From Streptomyces rubrogriseus (lineage in GTDB: Bacteria > Actinomycetota > Actinomycetes > Streptomycetales > Streptomycetaceae), in the NCBI RefSeq assembly GCF_027947575.1, contig NZ_CP116256.1, forward strand, positions 6,262,001 through 6,326,000: DNA of 64,000 nt. The letters run 5' to 3'. The notes under the pieces are model-generated. The model saw only the letters and a program-made list of their open reading frames with translations. It ran no database searches and was not told the DNA's origin. Position 1 is the stretch's first letter. Each line of letters begins with the position of its first letter. This document shows positions 63,869 through 64,000 of this stretch, in pieces. The position numbers were made by a program, and so were the translations under genes.

Positions 63869-63898
63869 CGGTGAGCCGACGGCCACCGACCGGGCGGG

Positions 63899-64000
63899 TC
63901 ACCTCAGCCCTTCCAGCCGCTCCCGGACCTCGCGCACCCCCTCACCGTCCATCAGCTCACGCAGCACGATGACTCTCTCCAGCTCCCGCACCGCCCCGTC
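63899..64000 (-). CDS. 3' end of an unidentified gene, cut by the right edge
   Basis: The last 33 codons read DGAVRELERVIVLRELMDGE and continue GVREVRERLEGLR, then TGA (63901-63899). The codon bias is that of a real gene. It is a charged helical C-terminus of unknown family, convergent with the kinase gene, which ends 31 bases away. Nothing further can be said. Confidence 0.55.
   Translation of the reverse strand, partial: DGAVRELERVIVLRELMDGEGVREVRERLEGLR

Overview
High-GC actinobacterial chromosome, almost certainly Streptomyces. Nearly every gene has G or C in third codon positions, GTG starts and 4-base ATGA/GTGA overlaps are common, and several genes are typical of the genus (cellulose/chitin-type secreted hydrolases with CBM2 and CBM13 modules, a SepF-like protein, a MerR/TipA-type regulator). 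The xylanase has the length (477 aa) and, after a 41-residue signal peptide, the catalytic glutamate spacing (E128, E236) of S. lividans XlnA, so the strain is probably close to S. coelicolor/lividans. No tRNA, rRNA, insertion sequence or CRISPR array was seen.

Layout. 1-6.1 kb (minus strand): the RNA-repair pair Pnkp-Hen1, an F420-type oxidoreductase, a small conserved protein, a coupled ATPase and MazG-like gene, and a SepF-like gene. 6.4-12.9 kb: a large FAD/Fe-S oxidoreductase, a small membrane protein, a coupled chloride-channel/potassium-channel pair behind a short leader ORF, and a MerR regulator with a textbook 19-bp-spacer promoter. 13-16 kb: a cobalamin riboswitch with an oversized structured arm, followed by the cobalt ECF transporter cbiMNQO. 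16-21.5 kb: an MFS exporter and its TetR regulator, a small membrane protein, and a chitinase whose promoter carries a DasR-type box. 21.5-25 kb: a TIR-transmembrane-WD40 protein with a membrane partner. 25-37.6 kb: a TetR/MFS pair, a six-gene operon (hydrolase, DUF3500, gamma-glutamyltransferase-like, DUF1275, MFS, FAD monooxygenase), and a linked TetR/aminotransferase/RraA group sharing a TCTTANNTGAG site. 37.8-44 kb: an ECF sigma factor with a membrane partner, a PP2C phosphatase, and a divergent xylan pair (GH62 arabinofuranosidase and XlnA). 44-48 kb: a Nudix-PPOX fusion, an SDR, and a MerR gene run into a wrecked glycosyltransferase.

48-64 kb is accessory DNA with two apparent defence systems. 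The first (48.1-53.2 kb, plus strand) is a tightly overlapping operon: HTH-TPR regulator, TIR protein with a C-terminal amyloid-signalling-like tail, an NTPase-like helical protein opening with a similar motif, and a membrane-anchored SPFH-like protein. A decayed reading frame with another such motif follows. I regard this as the best candidate for an undescribed system: the tails would bring the TIR effector and the sensor together. The second (54-62.9 kb, minus strand) is a pPIWI_RE (prokaryotic Piwi with conserved R and E) module with its DinG-like helicase and REase-type protein, plus an additional Cas4/RecB-like Fe-S nuclease and a divergent Ser/Thr kinase. Between them lies a 0.75-kb scar containing a truncated Doc-type toxin and the last codons of an RNA methyltransferase, which marks a recombination junction with the core chromosome.

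The positional and motif statements were read by eye. Family names rest on recalled motif and length patterns, and no database search was run.
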